From positions 669,415 through 733,414 of the forward strand of contig NZ_JAHVJA010000002.1 in assembly GCF_019801465.1 (NCBI RefSeq): DNA of 64,000 bases, in the 5' to 3' direction. The stretch's first letter is position 1, and every line of letters starts with the position of its first letter. Origin of the DNA: Leisingera daeponensis (GTDB lineage Bacteria; Pseudomonadota; Alphaproteobacteria; Rhodobacterales; Rhodobacteraceae). The position numbers and the translations under genes were made by a program. Positions 1 to 9,433 of this stretch are shown here, piece after piece. The notes under the pieces were generated by a model that worked only from the letters and a program-made list of their open reading frames with translations, was not told the DNA's origin and searched no databases.

Positions 1-909
1 CGCGCCGAAGCCATCCGCGGCAACCGAGGTGATGCCCTTTTCCTTCAGCATCGCGCGCACGCCGTTGCCCAGCGCCCATTGCGCATCCCGCAGCTTCTCG
101 AAACCGTATTCCTTGGTTTCCAGCATGGTGTCTCGGAACGCCTTCAGCGCATCGGTCGGCATGGTGGCGTGATAGGCGTGGCCGCCATCCTCATAGGCCT
201 TCATGATGGTGCGCCATTGCTTAAGGTTGATGGCAAAGCTGTCCGAAGTGGTTTCCTCCAGCCGCGCCAGCCCTTTCTCCGAGAACATCACAAGACCGGC
301 TGACGGCGAGGCGCTCCAGCCCTTCTGCGGTGCCGAGATCAGCACATCGACGCCGGTGGCCTTCATGTCGACCCAGGCGCAGCCAGAGGCGATGCAGTCC
401 AGCACCATCAGCGCGCCGACCTCATGCGCGGCGGCGGCCATCGCGGTCACATAGTCGTCCGGCAAAATCACCCCGGCGGCGGTTTCCACATGCGGTGCAA
501 AGACGATGTCCGGCTTCTGCTCCTTGATCGCGGCGACAACCTCGGCAATCGGTGCGGGTTCGAACGGAGAGGCAGATTCATTGCCGGTGCAGCGCGCTTT
601 CATCACGGTCGAGGACGCGGTGAAGCCGCCCGCCTCGAAAATCTGGCTCCAGCGGTAGGAGAACCAGCCGTTGCGGACCACCAGCGCATTGGACCCGCGG
701 GCAAACTGGCGCGCCACCGCCTCCATCGCATAAGTCCCGCCGCCGGGCACCAGCGCCACGGCTTCAGCGTTATAGACCTCTTTCAGCATCGCGTTGATGT
801 CCAGCATCACCTGCTGGAAGGTCTTGGACATGTGGTTGAGCGAGCGGTCGGTGAAAACCACCGAGAATTCATCCAGACCCTGCGGGTCCACGGTGTCGAG
901 CAGTGCCAT
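1..909 (-). CDS. Class V PLP-dependent aminotransferase, alanine-glyoxylate type (C-terminus cut off)
   Basis: The N-terminal 303 residues are present; the 3' end runs off the left edge. The protein begins MALLDTVDPQGLDEF and has the class V aminotransferase layout: a glycine-rich PLP-phosphate loop (ALVPGGGTYAMEAV) near residue 50, a conserved Asp in LDCIASG, and the likely Schiff-base lysine in ISAPQKGWS. The family transfers amino groups between alanine or serine and glyoxylate or pyruvate in the cytoplasm. The exact substrate cannot be told. It lies downstream of, and on the same strand as, two Lrp/AsnC regulators, so amino-acid-responsive control is plausible. The start is the ATG after an AGGGAGG-like ribosome site. 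Confidence 0.85.
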   Translation of the reverse strand, partial: MALLDTVDPQGLDEFSVVFTDRSLNHMSKTFQQVMLDINAMLKEVYNAEAVALVPGGGTYAMEAVARQFARGSNALVVRNGWFSYRWSQIFEAGGFTASSTVMKARCTGNESASPFEPAPIAEVVAAIKEQKPDIVFAPHVETAAGVILPDDYVTAMAAAAHEVGALMVLDCIASGCAWVDMKATGVDVLISAPQKGWSASPSAGLVMFSEKGLARLEETTSDSFAINLKQWRTIMKAYEDGGHAYHATMPTDALKAFRDTMLETKEYGFEKLRDAQWALGNGVRAMLKEKGITSVAADGFGA

Positions 910-1108
910 CTGGGCCTCCCTTGTTGTATTCCTTTACAAACGGCTAGCCGGCGCCGCAGGCTTTGGCAAAGCCTACAATGGCATACAGCACCGCCGCCGT
1001 TCTCCGAAGGGGATACTGGCGAAACGGACGGGAAAAGACAGCCCAAGCACGACAGAAAACACCCGTATTTGCGCCAAGCCGGTTTCGCAGCGGCAAAAAA
1101 GTTCGGCC
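910..1108. other. Intergenic region, no gene seen
   Basis: About 200 bases separate the aminotransferase start from the stop of the nearer Lrp gene. Short reading frames here overlap the flanking genes and show no family features. The stretch beside the aminotransferase start is moderately AT-rich (around 920-940) and probably holds its promoter. No hairpin terminator stands out. Confidence 0.5.
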
Positions 1109-1567
1109 TCAGCCCAGCGGCCCCGGCCGCCGCTCCTCGCTCAGCAGCACATTGGCCTCGACATTCCCCACCCCCGGCAGCGTCATCACCCGGCGCCGCA
1201 GCACGCGCTCAAAGTCCGAAATGTCCCGCGCCGTGACCCGCAGGCGGTAATCGTACATGCCCAGCACATGCTCCACCGTCTGCACTTCGGGGATGGCAGA
1301 GACCGCGCGTTCAAAGTCCTCCAACGAGACCCGCCCCTTGGTGGCCAGCTTCACCCCCAGAAAGACGGTGACGCCAAACCCCAGCTTTTCCTTGTCCAGT
1401 TCCAGCCTGCGGCCCGCGATGATGCCCGTCTCCTGCAGCCGCTTGATCCGCCGCCATGTGGCAGGCTGGCTGAGGCCCAGCTGCCGCCCTAAGGCGCCTG
1501 CCGACAAGGTCGCATCCTCCGACAGCGCCCGCAGGATGGCAAAATCCAGATCATCCAGCGCACTCAT
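1109..1567 (-). CDS. Lrp/AsnC family transcriptional regulator (downstream copy)
   Basis: This 152-residue protein has the size and plan of the family: an N-terminal winged helix-turn-helix (about residues 5-60, including the recognition segment LGLSQPATWRRIKRL) and a C-terminal RAM ligand-binding domain (about 65-140). Family members sense amino acids and control their metabolism and transport. Its ATG overlaps the stop of the upstream Lrp gene by four bases (ATGA), so the two are probably translationally coupled and may form mixed oligomers. A class V aminotransferase lies downstream and ilvC is divergent upstream. The target genes are inferred from position only. Confidence 0.9.
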   Translation of the reverse strand: MSALDDLDFAILRALSEDATLSAGALGRQLGLSQPATWRRIKRLQETGIIAGRRLELDKEKLGFGVTVFLGVKLATKGRVSLEDFERAVSAIPEVQTVEHVLGMYDYRLRVTARDISDFERVLRRRVMTLPGVGNVEANVLLSEERRPGPLG

Positions 1568-2019
1568 ACCGGCAGCACCTCATCCGATTTGATCCGCGCC
1601 ACATGCATCAGCGCCTCGATATCGGTGATATGCGGGAGGTTCAAAATGGCTGCGCGGTAGATCTGCTGGTAATGTGGCATGTCCCGCGCAATCACCGAAA
1701 GCCGTACATCGACCTGGCCCAGAAAGGTCTGAATCTCGATCACCTCGGCAATGCCGCGGGCGGCCTCGATGAACTCGTCAAAGGCGCGCGGATTGGTCTT
1801 GTCCAGCGTCACCCGCAGCGACACCTCAACCTCATACCCCAGGGCCCGCCAGTCGACCACCGCCCGCTGGCCCAGGATCACGCGCGCCTCGCGCAGCTTC
1901 TCCAGCCGCCGCGAAAGCCGCGAAGCCGAAAGGCCCAGCCGTTCGGCCAAATCCGGAATCGATTGCTCCGGGTCGCTTTGCATATAGCGCAGAATGCGCC
2001 TGTCGAGATCATCAAGCAT
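1564..2019 (-). CDS. Lrp/AsnC family transcriptional regulator (upstream copy)
   Basis: This 151-residue protein has an N-terminal helix-turn-helix (LAERLGLSASRLSRRLEKL, about residues 24-42) and a C-terminal RAM domain. It is the first gene of an overlapping pair with the next Lrp-type regulator. It resembles that protein in plan but is clearly diverged, so this is an old duplication. It is transcribed away from ilvC, with 132 bases between the starts. A role in branched-chain amino-acid control is therefore reasonable but unproven. Confidence 0.9.
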   Translation of the reverse strand: MLDDLDRRILRYMQSDPEQSIPDLAERLGLSASRLSRRLEKLREARVILGQRAVVDWRALGYEVEVSLRVTLDKTNPRAFDEFIEAARGIAEVIEIQTFLGQVDVRLSVIARDMPHYQQIYRAAILNLPHITDIEALMHVARIKSDEVLPV

Positions 2020-3174
<1,155 letters not shown>

Positions 3175-3211
3175 GGCGCCCGCGGAACCCTCCGCTGACC
3201 TTACCTCTGCA

Positions 3212-3239
3212 GGGCGCTCCATTTTGGGGCGCCCTTTTT
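3212..3239 (+). terminator. Rho-independent terminator after ilvC
   Basis: A 9-bp stem (GGGCGCTCC / GGGGCGCCC, with one G-U wobble) closes an ATTTT loop and is followed directly by five T residues. It lies about 35 bases past the ilvC stop and before the next gene's ribosome site. Confidence 0.85.
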
Positions 3240-3263
3240 CATTTATTTTATTGAGGTTATCCG

Positions 3264-4172
3264 ATGCCAGACTCCCCCGGCGCCGCCAATTGGGCCAAGC
3301 TTCTGTTCCTCGGCGTGATCTGGGGCGCCTCCTTCATGGCGGTGTCGCTGGCGCTGCGGGGCTTCCCGCCGATGACCATCGCCGCGCTCAGGATTTCGAT
3401 CGGCGCGGTTTGCCTGCTGGCCGTCGTCTATGCGATGGGCATCGGCCTGCCCTCGCTCCGCACGCGTGACGGCCGCGTCATCTGGGCCTGCGCCATTGGC
3501 ATGGGGTTCTTTACCAACGCCCTGCCCTTCACCCTGCTCAGCTGGGGGCAGACCTACGTGGCCAGCGGCTTTGCCGGGGTCTGCATGGCGGTGGTGCCGC
3601 TGTTTGTGCTGCCGCTGGCGCATGTGCTGGTCCCGGGCGAGCATATGACCCTGCGCCGCACCATCAGCTTTCTGATCGGATTTGCCGGCGTGGTCGTGCT
3701 GATCGGGCTGGATGCCTTCCGCTCCGCTGGAACCGACTTTGAATCGCTCGCGCGCCTCGCCTGCCTTGGCGCCTCGCTGTGCTACGCCATCGGCTCGATC
3801 ATCACCCGGCTCTGCCCGCAGGTGAACATGCTGTCGCTATCTGCCGCAGCCCTCCTGTGCGGAGCCGCCATGATGACCCCCGCCGCGCTTTGGGCTGAGG
3901 GCGTGCCGGACTTGCCCGCCGCCCTGCCGCTTGGTGCCGTCTTATACCTTGGCCTCTTGCCAACCGCCCTCGCCCAGGTGCTGCTGGTGCAGGTTGCCCG
4001 CAGCGCAGGCCCGGCATTCCTGTCCACTGTGAACTACCAGGTGCCGGTCTGGTCGGTGATCTTCGGTGCCGCCCTCTTGGGCGAAACCCTGCCGCCGCAG
4101 CTGTTTGCCGCGCTGGCGCTGATCCTCGGCGGCCTCCTGCTCAGCCGCAGCCGCCGCCCGCGCGTGGCGTGA
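3264..4172 (+). CDS. EamA/DMT-family inner-membrane transporter (first of a pair)
   Basis: This 302-residue protein has about ten hydrophobic segments arranged as two EamA repeats, the standard drug/metabolite transporter plan. The first helix carries the family signature around VIWGASFMAVSLAL. Such proteins usually export amino acids or other small metabolites, and the substrate here is unknown. The start has a GAGG ribosome site about seven bases upstream. The next gene is a close paralogue sharing segments such as VLPLAH and PGE-MTLRR, so the pair arose by tandem duplication. Confidence 0.92.
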   Translation: MPDSPGAANWAKLLFLGVIWGASFMAVSLALRGFPPMTIAALRISIGAVCLLAVVYAMGIGLPSLRTRDGRVIWACAIGMGFFTNALPFTLLSWGQTYVASGFAGVCMAVVPLFVLPLAHVLVPGEHMTLRRTISFLIGFAGVVVLIGLDAFRSAGTDFESLARLACLGASLCYAIGSIITRLCPQVNMLSLSAAALLCGAAMMTPAALWAEGVPDLPAALPLGAVLYLGLLPTALAQVLLVQVARSAGPAFLSTVNYQVPVWSVIFGAALLGETLPPQLFAALALILGGLLLSRSRRPRVA

Positions 4173-4211
4173 AGCGCAAACCGTTCGATAGATAACAAAG
4201 CAATTGCCATT

Positions 4212-4237
4212 GACCCCGCCTGCCCGGCGGGGTCTTG
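4212..4237 (+). terminator. Hairpin between the two EamA genes
   Basis: A perfect 9-bp stem (GACCCCGCC / GGCGGGGTC) with a TGCCC loop is followed by only a short T-rich tail (TTGT). It may be a weak terminator or attenuator that partly separates the two transporters. Confidence 0.5.
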
Positions 4238-4264
4238 TCGCGCGGAAACCGGCACGAGGGACCC

Positions 4265-5170
4265 ATGCCCGATATCGCACCGCGCTACTGGCTGATGATC
4301 GCCACCCTAGGCTTTGTCTGGGGCGGGACGTTTCTGCTGATCAAGCTGGCGCTGGACGGCATCACCCCGTTCTGGCTGGCGGCCAGCCGGATCGGATTTG
4401 CCGCGCTCTTGCTCTGTGCGGTCTGGGGGTGGCGCGGGTTCAAGCTGTTTCGGGGTGAGGCCAACTGGCCGTCGCTGATCCTGATCGGCATTCTCAGCAC
4501 CGCCCTGCCCTTCATGCTGATCTCCTGGGGCCAGCAGCATGTCTCCTCCGGCTTTACCGGCGTCAGCATGGCGGCAATCCCGCTGATGGTGCTGCCGCTA
4601 GCACACTTCTTTGTGCCGGGTGAGCAGATGACCCTGCGCCGCCTCATCGGCTTTTGCATCGGCTTTGCCGGTGTTGCGCTGCTGATCGGCGGCAAGGCGT
4701 TTGAAACCAGCGGCACCGAGCTGGAAGCCTATGGCCGCGCCGCCTGCCTGTCCGCAGCGGCCTGCTATTCGGTCAGCTCGATCCTGACCCGCCGCCTGCC
4801 GGCGGTGGATCCCGTGGGACTGGCGGCTGTCCTCCTGGTGATCGGCTGCTTCATCATCTTCCCGGCCGCCTGGGCCGCCGAAGGCCCGCCGGTGATGCCG
4901 GACACCCGCACCCTAATAATTGCCGCCATCCTCGGCCTGATCCCCACCGCCGCAGCAAACCTGCTGCGCGTCATCGTGGTGCGCGAGGCAGGCCCCACCT
5001 TCATGACCCTCACCAATTACCAAGTGCCGGTCTGGGCCGTGGTGCTTGGGGCGGTGTTCCTGGGCGAGGAGCTGCCGCCCTCGATGCTGCTGGCAATGGT
5101 AATGATCCTGGGCGGCCTTGGCCTCAGCCAGTTCGGCAGGCTCAGCCGCCTGTTCAGCAAAGGGCGCTGA
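4265..5170 (+). CDS. EamA/DMT-family inner-membrane transporter (second of a pair)
   Basis: A 301-residue, roughly ten-helix transporter of the drug/metabolite superfamily, paralogous to the preceding gene. Aligned blocks include LPFMLISWGQQHVSSGFTGV and VLPLAHFFVPGEQMTLRR, matching LPFTLLSWGQTYVASGFAGV and VLPLAHVLVPGEHMTLRR in the neighbour. I chose the ATG giving MPDIAPRYW because GAGGG lies seven bases upstream; a longer reading from 4235 lacks such a site. The substrate is not predictable. It converges on glmM, and a C12 tract lies between the two stops. Confidence 0.92.
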   Translation: MPDIAPRYWLMIATLGFVWGGTFLLIKLALDGITPFWLAASRIGFAALLLCAVWGWRGFKLFRGEANWPSLILIGILSTALPFMLISWGQQHVSSGFTGVSMAAIPLMVLPLAHFFVPGEQMTLRRLIGFCIGFAGVALLIGGKAFETSGTELEAYGRAACLSAAACYSVSSILTRRLPAVDPVGLAAVLLVIGCFIIFPAAWAAEGPPVMPDTRTLIIAAILGLIPTAAANLLRVIVVREAGPTFMTLTNYQVPVWAVVLGAVFLGEELPPSMLLAMVMILGGLGLSQFGRLSRLFSKGR

Positions 5171-5175
5171 GCGCG

Positions 5176-5187
5176 CCCCCCCCCCCC
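5176..5187. repeat. Poly-C homopolymer tract (12 C)
   Basis: Twelve consecutive C residues sit between the stop of the second EamA gene and the stop of glmM. The tract is intergenic, so length changes would not alter a reading frame. It is prone to slippage and to sequencing error. Confidence 0.9.
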
Positions 5188-5194
5188 TGCCCGC

Positions 5195-6541
5195 TTAGTC
5201 CGCGACAGCCGCTTCAACCGCGGCGACCACGCTGTCGACTGCCAGCGTCATCACTTCGGCGTCCTCGCTCTCGGCCATCACCCGCACCAGCGGTTCGGTG
5301 CCGGATTTGCGGATCAACAGGCGCCCCTGGCCGTCCAGCATCTTCTCAGCCGCGGCAATCGCCTCCTGCACCCGCGCATCCTCCAGCGGCATCTGGCCCG
5401 CCTGGAACCGCACGTTGCGCAGCCGCTGCGGCACGGTTTCGAACTGATGCGCCAGCTGGGAGGCCCTTTGCCCCGTCTGCACCATTTCCGCCAGGAAATG
5501 CAGCCCCGCCATCAGCCCGTCGCCGGTGGTGGCATAGTCGCTCATCACGATATGGCCGGATTGCTCGCCGCCCAGGTTGAACCCGCCTTCGCGCATGCGC
5601 TCCACCACATAGCGGTCACCCACGGCGGTGCGTTCCAGCCCCAGCCCCTTGCTTTCCAGGTGGCGCTCCAGCCCGAGGTTCGACATCACTGTCGCCACCA
5701 GCGCGCCGCCTTGCAGCTGGCCCTGTTCGGCCCAGCGCGTCGCCAGCAGCGCCATCAGTTGATCGCCATCCGCCACCGTGCCGGTCTCGTCAATCAGGAT
5801 TACCCGGTCGGCGTCCCCGTCCAGGCAGATCCCGACATGCGCCCCATGCGCCACCACGGCCTCAGCCGCCGTCTGCGGCTGGGTCGAGCCGCAGCCCCGG
5901 TTGATGTTCAGCCCATCCGGCGCCACACCCACCGGGATCACCTCGGCGCCCAGCTCCCACAGAACCTCAGGCGCTGTCCGGTGCGCCGCGCCATTGGCGC
6001 AGTCAATCACAACCTTCAACCCGTTCAGGCCCAAATTGCGCGGCAGGGAGCTCTTGACCCGCTCGCCGTAGCGGAAGCGGGCATCGTCGATCCGCTTGGC
6101 GCGGCCGATGTTGGCGGCCTGGGCCGGCTCAACCCCGGCCTCGACCAGCGCCTCAATTTCCATCTCCGCACTGTCCGACAGCTTGAAGCCGTCAGGGCCA
6201 AAGAACTTGATGCCGTTGTCCTCGGACGGATTGTGGCTGGCAGAGATCATCACCCCCAGATCCGCCCGCATCGATCGTGTCATCAGCCCCACCGCCGGCG
6301 TCGGCACCGGGCCCAGCAGCAGAACGTTCATACCGGTCGAGGTCAGCCCCGCGGTCAGCGCGTTTTCAAACATGTAGCCGGACAGCCGGGTGTCCTTGCC
6401 GATCACCACCCGGTGCACCCCGGTGCCATCGCGCCGGAAATAGCGCCCGACAGCGGCGCCGATGCGCAGTGCCATTTCGGCGGTCATGGGATGGGTATTG
6501 GCGGTGCCGCGCACGCCGTCGGTACCAAAAAGTTTCCGCAT
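5195..6541 (-). CDS. glmM: Phosphoglucosamine mutase
   Basis: It converts glucosamine-6-phosphate to glucosamine-1-phosphate for UDP-GlcNAc, peptidoglycan and LPS synthesis in the cytoplasm. The 448-residue protein starts [15 protein letters not shown], the hallmark N-terminus. The phosphoserine loop [12 protein letters not shown] lies near residue 100, the Mg2+ motif [10 protein letters not shown] near 240, the sugar-binding GGEQSGH near 325, and the phosphate-binding [10 protein letters not shown] near 410. I start at this ATG and discard 38 upstream codons because the family begins here. It is the last gene after folB and folP, 22 bases downstream of folP. Confidence 0.97.
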   Translation of the reverse strand: MRKLFGTDGVRGTANTHPMTAEMALRIGAAVGRYFRRDGTGVHRVVIGKDTRLSGYMFENALTAGLTSTGMNVLLLGPVPTPAVGLMTRSMRADLGVMISASHNPSEDNGIKFFGPDGFKLSDSAEMEIEALVEAGVEPAQAANIGRAKRIDDARFRYGERVKSSLPRNLGLNGLKVVIDCANGAAHRTAPEVLWELGAEVIPVGVAPDGLNINRGCGSTQPQTAAEAVVAHGAHVGICLDGDADRVILIDETGTVADGDQLMALLATRWAEQGQLQGGALVATVMSNLGLERHLESKGLGLERTAVGDRYVVERMREGGFNLGGEQSGHIVMSDYATTGDGLMAGLHFLAEMVQTGQRASQLAHQFETVPQRLRNVRFQAGQMPLEDARVQEAIAAAEKMLDGQGRLLIRKSGTEPLVRVMAESEDAEVMTLAVDSVVAAVEAAVAD

Positions 6542-6563
6542 TATGCTTTCCTGCCCAAAGGCC

Positions 6564-7559
6564 TTACCGGACTGCCTGCCAAAGCCGCAGGGCCTGAACC
6601 GTTTCAGCCACGTCATGCACCCGCAGGAATTGCACGCCTTGCGCCAGGGCTGCAAGCCCCACGGCTATCGAACCGGGCGCGCGGGCATCGGCCTGCGGCT
6701 CCTCGCCGATGGTGCCGATGAATTTCTTGCGCGACACGCCCAGCAATATCGGGCAGCCAAGCCCGTGAAACAGGCTGAGGTTACGCAGAAGCGTCAGGTT
6801 ATGCGCCTGCGTCTTGCCAAAGCCAATACCCGGATCAATCACAATCTGCTCGCGGATCACCCCGGTCGCTTCCAGCCGGTCAATCTGCGCGCTCAGGAAA
6901 TCATAAACATCCAGCAGCACATTTCCGTACTGAGGGTTTGCCTGCATTGTCGAGGGATCGCCCTGAGCATGCATGATGCAGACCGGCACATTGGCCTGCG
7001 CTGCCAGCGGCGCCAGAGCCGGATCGAAGGTGAAGCCGGATACGTCGTTCAAGAGATCCGCGCCGGCCTCCAGCGCTTCCATTCCGACATTGGCTTTACG
7101 GGTGTCGATCGAAACCGGCACCTGGCTTACGGCGCGGATCGCAGCGATCACCGGCGCGGTACGCTCAATCTCCGCCGCCTCAGCAACCTCATCTGCCCCG
7201 GGCCGGGTGGATTCGCCCCCGACATCAATGATCGTGGCGCCATCCGCCACCATCTGAAGCGCCGCAGCTTTGCCTGCCTCTACGCCTGCATGCTTGCCGC
7301 CGTCAGAGAAGCTGTCGGGGGTGACATTCAGGATGCCCATGATCTGCGGCTGCGTCATGTCCAGCCCGGCAATAGATGCCCGCCGCGCGCTCAGGCGCCG
7401 CCGCTCTTTCTCCGGAACCAGCCCGGCCGGCGCAATCCGCGGCGGCGCCCCCCGGCTGAGAATCTCGACTTCGGTAAACCACAAGGAACTGCCTGCCAGC
7501 GGCACAGCCCCTTCCGGGCGTGCCTCGCCATGCTGAACCAACGGCCGGTAGTAAATCAC
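6564..7559 (-). CDS. folP: Dihydropteroate synthase
   Basis: It condenses 6-hydroxymethyl-dihydropterin pyrophosphate with p-aminobenzoate in folate synthesis. Signatures are [17 protein letters not shown] near residue 75 and [10 protein letters not shown] near 115, with a C-terminal phosphate-binding SRKKFIG. At 331 residues it is longer than typical (about 275) because roughly 65 residues precede the TIM-barrel core. I recall similar extensions in relatives. The start is GTG and overlaps the folB stop by four bases (GTGA), indicating translational coupling. It is the middle gene of folB-folP-glmM. Confidence 0.96.
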   Translation of the reverse strand: MIYYRPLVQHGEARPEGAVPLAGSSLWFTEVEILSRGAPPRIAPAGLVPEKERRRLSARRASIAGLDMTQPQIMGILNVTPDSFSDGGKHAGVEAGKAAALQMVADGATIIDVGGESTRPGADEVAEAAEIERTAPVIAAIRAVSQVPVSIDTRKANVGMEALEAGADLLNDVSGFTFDPALAPLAAQANVPVCIMHAQGDPSTMQANPQYGNVLLDVYDFLSAQIDRLEATGVIREQIVIDPGIGFGKTQAHNLTLLRNLSLFHGLGCPILLGVSRKKFIGTIGEEPQADARAPGSIAVGLAALAQGVQFLRVHDVAETVQALRLWQAVR

Positions 7560-8476
7560 AGTTGAGCTTGCTCCACGCTGACGCTCCGCAAGGGAACGCC
7601 GGGATTATCCGGCAAATCCCCGCCAAGCACAATCATTTCGCCTGCTGCAAAAGTCGACGCGAACCAAGCCGCCAAAGCCACCGAGTTCGAGGGCGGCGCC
7701 GAAGGCCCCTCCACCGCGTCGAGCACAATCTTGGAGGGCGCCCAAACGCAAATCTGGCGGTTCTTCATGGCCCAGTCCAGTTCGGTCCGGGTGGACACCA
7801 CAACGCAGCGATCATCCTTGGCTGCCAAGCGCCAAGCATTCTGTTCAATCGCCAGAAGGTCAATCCGGCGCTGGGTCCATTTATGTCCGGTCGTGGGCAC
7901 TGTCAGCGGGTGGGTTCCGACACAGAGGATAAGCGGCCGCTTGCGGCACTCCATCTGGTCGATCCAGGAAGTCAGGTTGTCGCTGTCGATGGCAGCATTG
8001 GACAAGTACATCAACCGCGGATGCGGACGGTCTTCCTCGCCTTTCAGGTGGCTGATCTGGTCCTTGGAGCGCACCACCTCGACGCCCAGTGCGCCGGGAC
8101 CGCGGTCCAGCTTTTCGATCCGCACAAAAGCGCGCACAGCCTGATGCTCCAGCAGGATCCGTTCGGCCACGCGTTCCGCCAGCGTCTCAAGCAGGTTCAG
8201 CCGCTCGGCCGCCAGTTCATGGGCGATGGCCTCGGTCACCTTGTCGTAGGACAGGATCCGGTCGACATCATCATCCAGATCCTTGGGCAGCGGCGCTACT
8301 TCGACAACCACGTTAAAGCAAATCCGCTGGGTAGTGCCGCGCTCCGCCTGGAACGCGCCGATCTCCACTTCGACGATATGGTCACGCAGGGAAATACGGT
8401 CCAGCGGTCCCGGCGCGGCAGTTGCCATGGAACGCTCGGACGGATGCGCAAAGGCGAGGCGGATTTCTGAGGGCAT
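7556..8476 (-). CDS. folB: Dihydroneopterin aldolase with a long C-terminal extension
   Basis: The N-terminal part (about residues 24-140) fits dihydroneopterin aldolase, with RISLRDHIVEVEIGAFQAER at its start. That enzyme cleaves dihydroneopterin to 6-hydroxymethyl-dihydropterin and glycolaldehyde. The family is normally about 120 residues; this protein has 306. The extra C-terminal half (about 165-300) has Rossmann-like stretches (ILCVGTHPLTV) and a segment near SNSVALAAWFAS that weakly recalls the amino-acid-kinase fold; its role is unknown. It overlaps folP by four bases, supporting the folate assignment for the N-terminal half. Confidence 0.82.
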   Translation of the reverse strand: MPSEIRLAFAHPSERSMATAAPGPLDRISLRDHIVEVEIGAFQAERGTTQRICFNVVVEVAPLPKDLDDDVDRILSYDKVTEAIAHELAAERLNLLETLAERVAERILLEHQAVRAFVRIEKLDRGPGALGVEVVRSKDQISHLKGEEDRPHPRLMYLSNAAIDSDNLTSWIDQMECRKRPLILCVGTHPLTVPTTGHKWTQRRIDLLAIEQNAWRLAAKDDRCVVVSTRTELDWAMKNRQICVWAPSKIVLDAVEGPSAPPSNSVALAAWFASTFAAGEMIVLGGDLPDNPGVPLRSVSVEQAQL

Positions 8477-8576
8477 TGGAAAAGGGCCTTTGGCTGGCTG
8501 TGTCAGGTGTGGGTCCCAACAATAGACTTTCAGCGGCTTCTTAACAGTCCCGCATACGCCATGCCAGTGGCAGAAA

Positions 8577-8594
8577 GCGGCACATGCATGCCGC
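8577..8594 (-). terminator. Possible terminator after the SleB-type gene
   Basis: A 6-bp stem (GCGGCA / TGCCGC) with a six-base loop lies just past the stop of the minus-strand hydrolase and is followed, on that strand, by TTTCT. The stem is short and the T run weak, so this is tentative. Confidence 0.45.
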
Positions 8595-8604
8595 CTTCAG
8601 GCCA

Positions 8605-9261
8605 TCAGTTGCTCATCGCGGTCTGATAGCGATCGTCGCGATAGAACAGATGAACGCCAATGCGCGTGGTGTTTGTGAAAACCCGGCTCCAGCGCGGCCG
8701 CACCGCTGTGGTGTGATAGTAGGTCGCGCCTTCTGTCAGCTCGGATTTCAACCCGTCCAGCGCCGCGCGGGCTACCTTGGCCACTCGCTGATACGCTTTC
8801 TTCTCGCGGATCACTTCCTCGTATCCGTCGCAGGTGTAGGTGAACTGGCATTGGTACTTGCGCCCGGTCCCCTGATTGATCACCCCGCAGGGGGTGTCCG
8901 GGAACTGCTCGCTCTTGACCCGGTTCAGGATCACCTCAGCCACCGCAAACTGGCCTTTCACGGTCTCGCCCCGCGCCTCGAAGTACAACGCCTCAGCCAG
9001 ACAGGCGAACTGCTCGCCGCCGGTGGCTTTCGGCTGGTTGTCCAGCCAGGCCTTGGAATACTCCACCTGTTGCGCACCGTTCTTGCGGCTCTTGAACGGA
9101 TTAGTGCGGAAACCAAAGAATCCGCTGAACTTCCGCGCAGGCACCGCATTCAGACTGGCCTGTTCACGCTCGATCAGCGTATCCAGGCCGGTTTCGGCAG
9201 CAACACTCTTACCCATCGTGATGGTGGCAGCCATCACGGCGATCATAGTCAACAATTTCAT
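8605..9261 (-). CDS. Secreted cell-wall hydrolase, SleB/Hydrolase_2 family
   Basis: This 218-residue protein has an N-terminal signal peptide (MKLLTMIAVMAATITMGKSVAA). The Hydrolase_2 domain covers about residues 95-215, with the signature LAEALYFEARGE containing the conserved catalytic-type glutamates, followed by VAEVILNRV. SleB relatives are peptidoglycan lytic transglycosylases or amidase-like hydrolases, so a periplasmic role in wall remodelling is likely. Three Cys residues in the domain (the C of CLAEALYF, PDTPCG, YQCQF) may form disulfides. It stands alone between folB and the PPDK-like gene. Confidence 0.88.
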   Translation of the reverse strand: MKLLTMIAVMAATITMGKSVAAETGLDTLIEREQASLNAVPARKFSGFFGFRTNPFKSRKNGAQQVEYSKAWLDNQPKATGGEQFACLAEALYFEARGETVKGQFAVAEVILNRVKSEQFPDTPCGVINQGTGRKYQCQFTYTCDGYEEVIREKKAYQRVAKVARAALDGLKSELTEGATYYHTTAVRPRWSRVFTNTTRIGVHLFYRDDRYQTAMSN

Positions 9262-9433
9262 TCAGGGTTCCCCCGTCCTCGCAGCTTGCAACCGGTTTCC
9301 CCGGCCACATGCGGTCGCATCCCTTAATGGAATTGGTCAGCAACGTCCAGCTTGCCCCCCCGCGCCGCGACAACGTGGTTAACCGGTACGCGCACCTGAC
9401 ACCGCTTCCCGCTGAAAGGCAGACTGTATTTTC

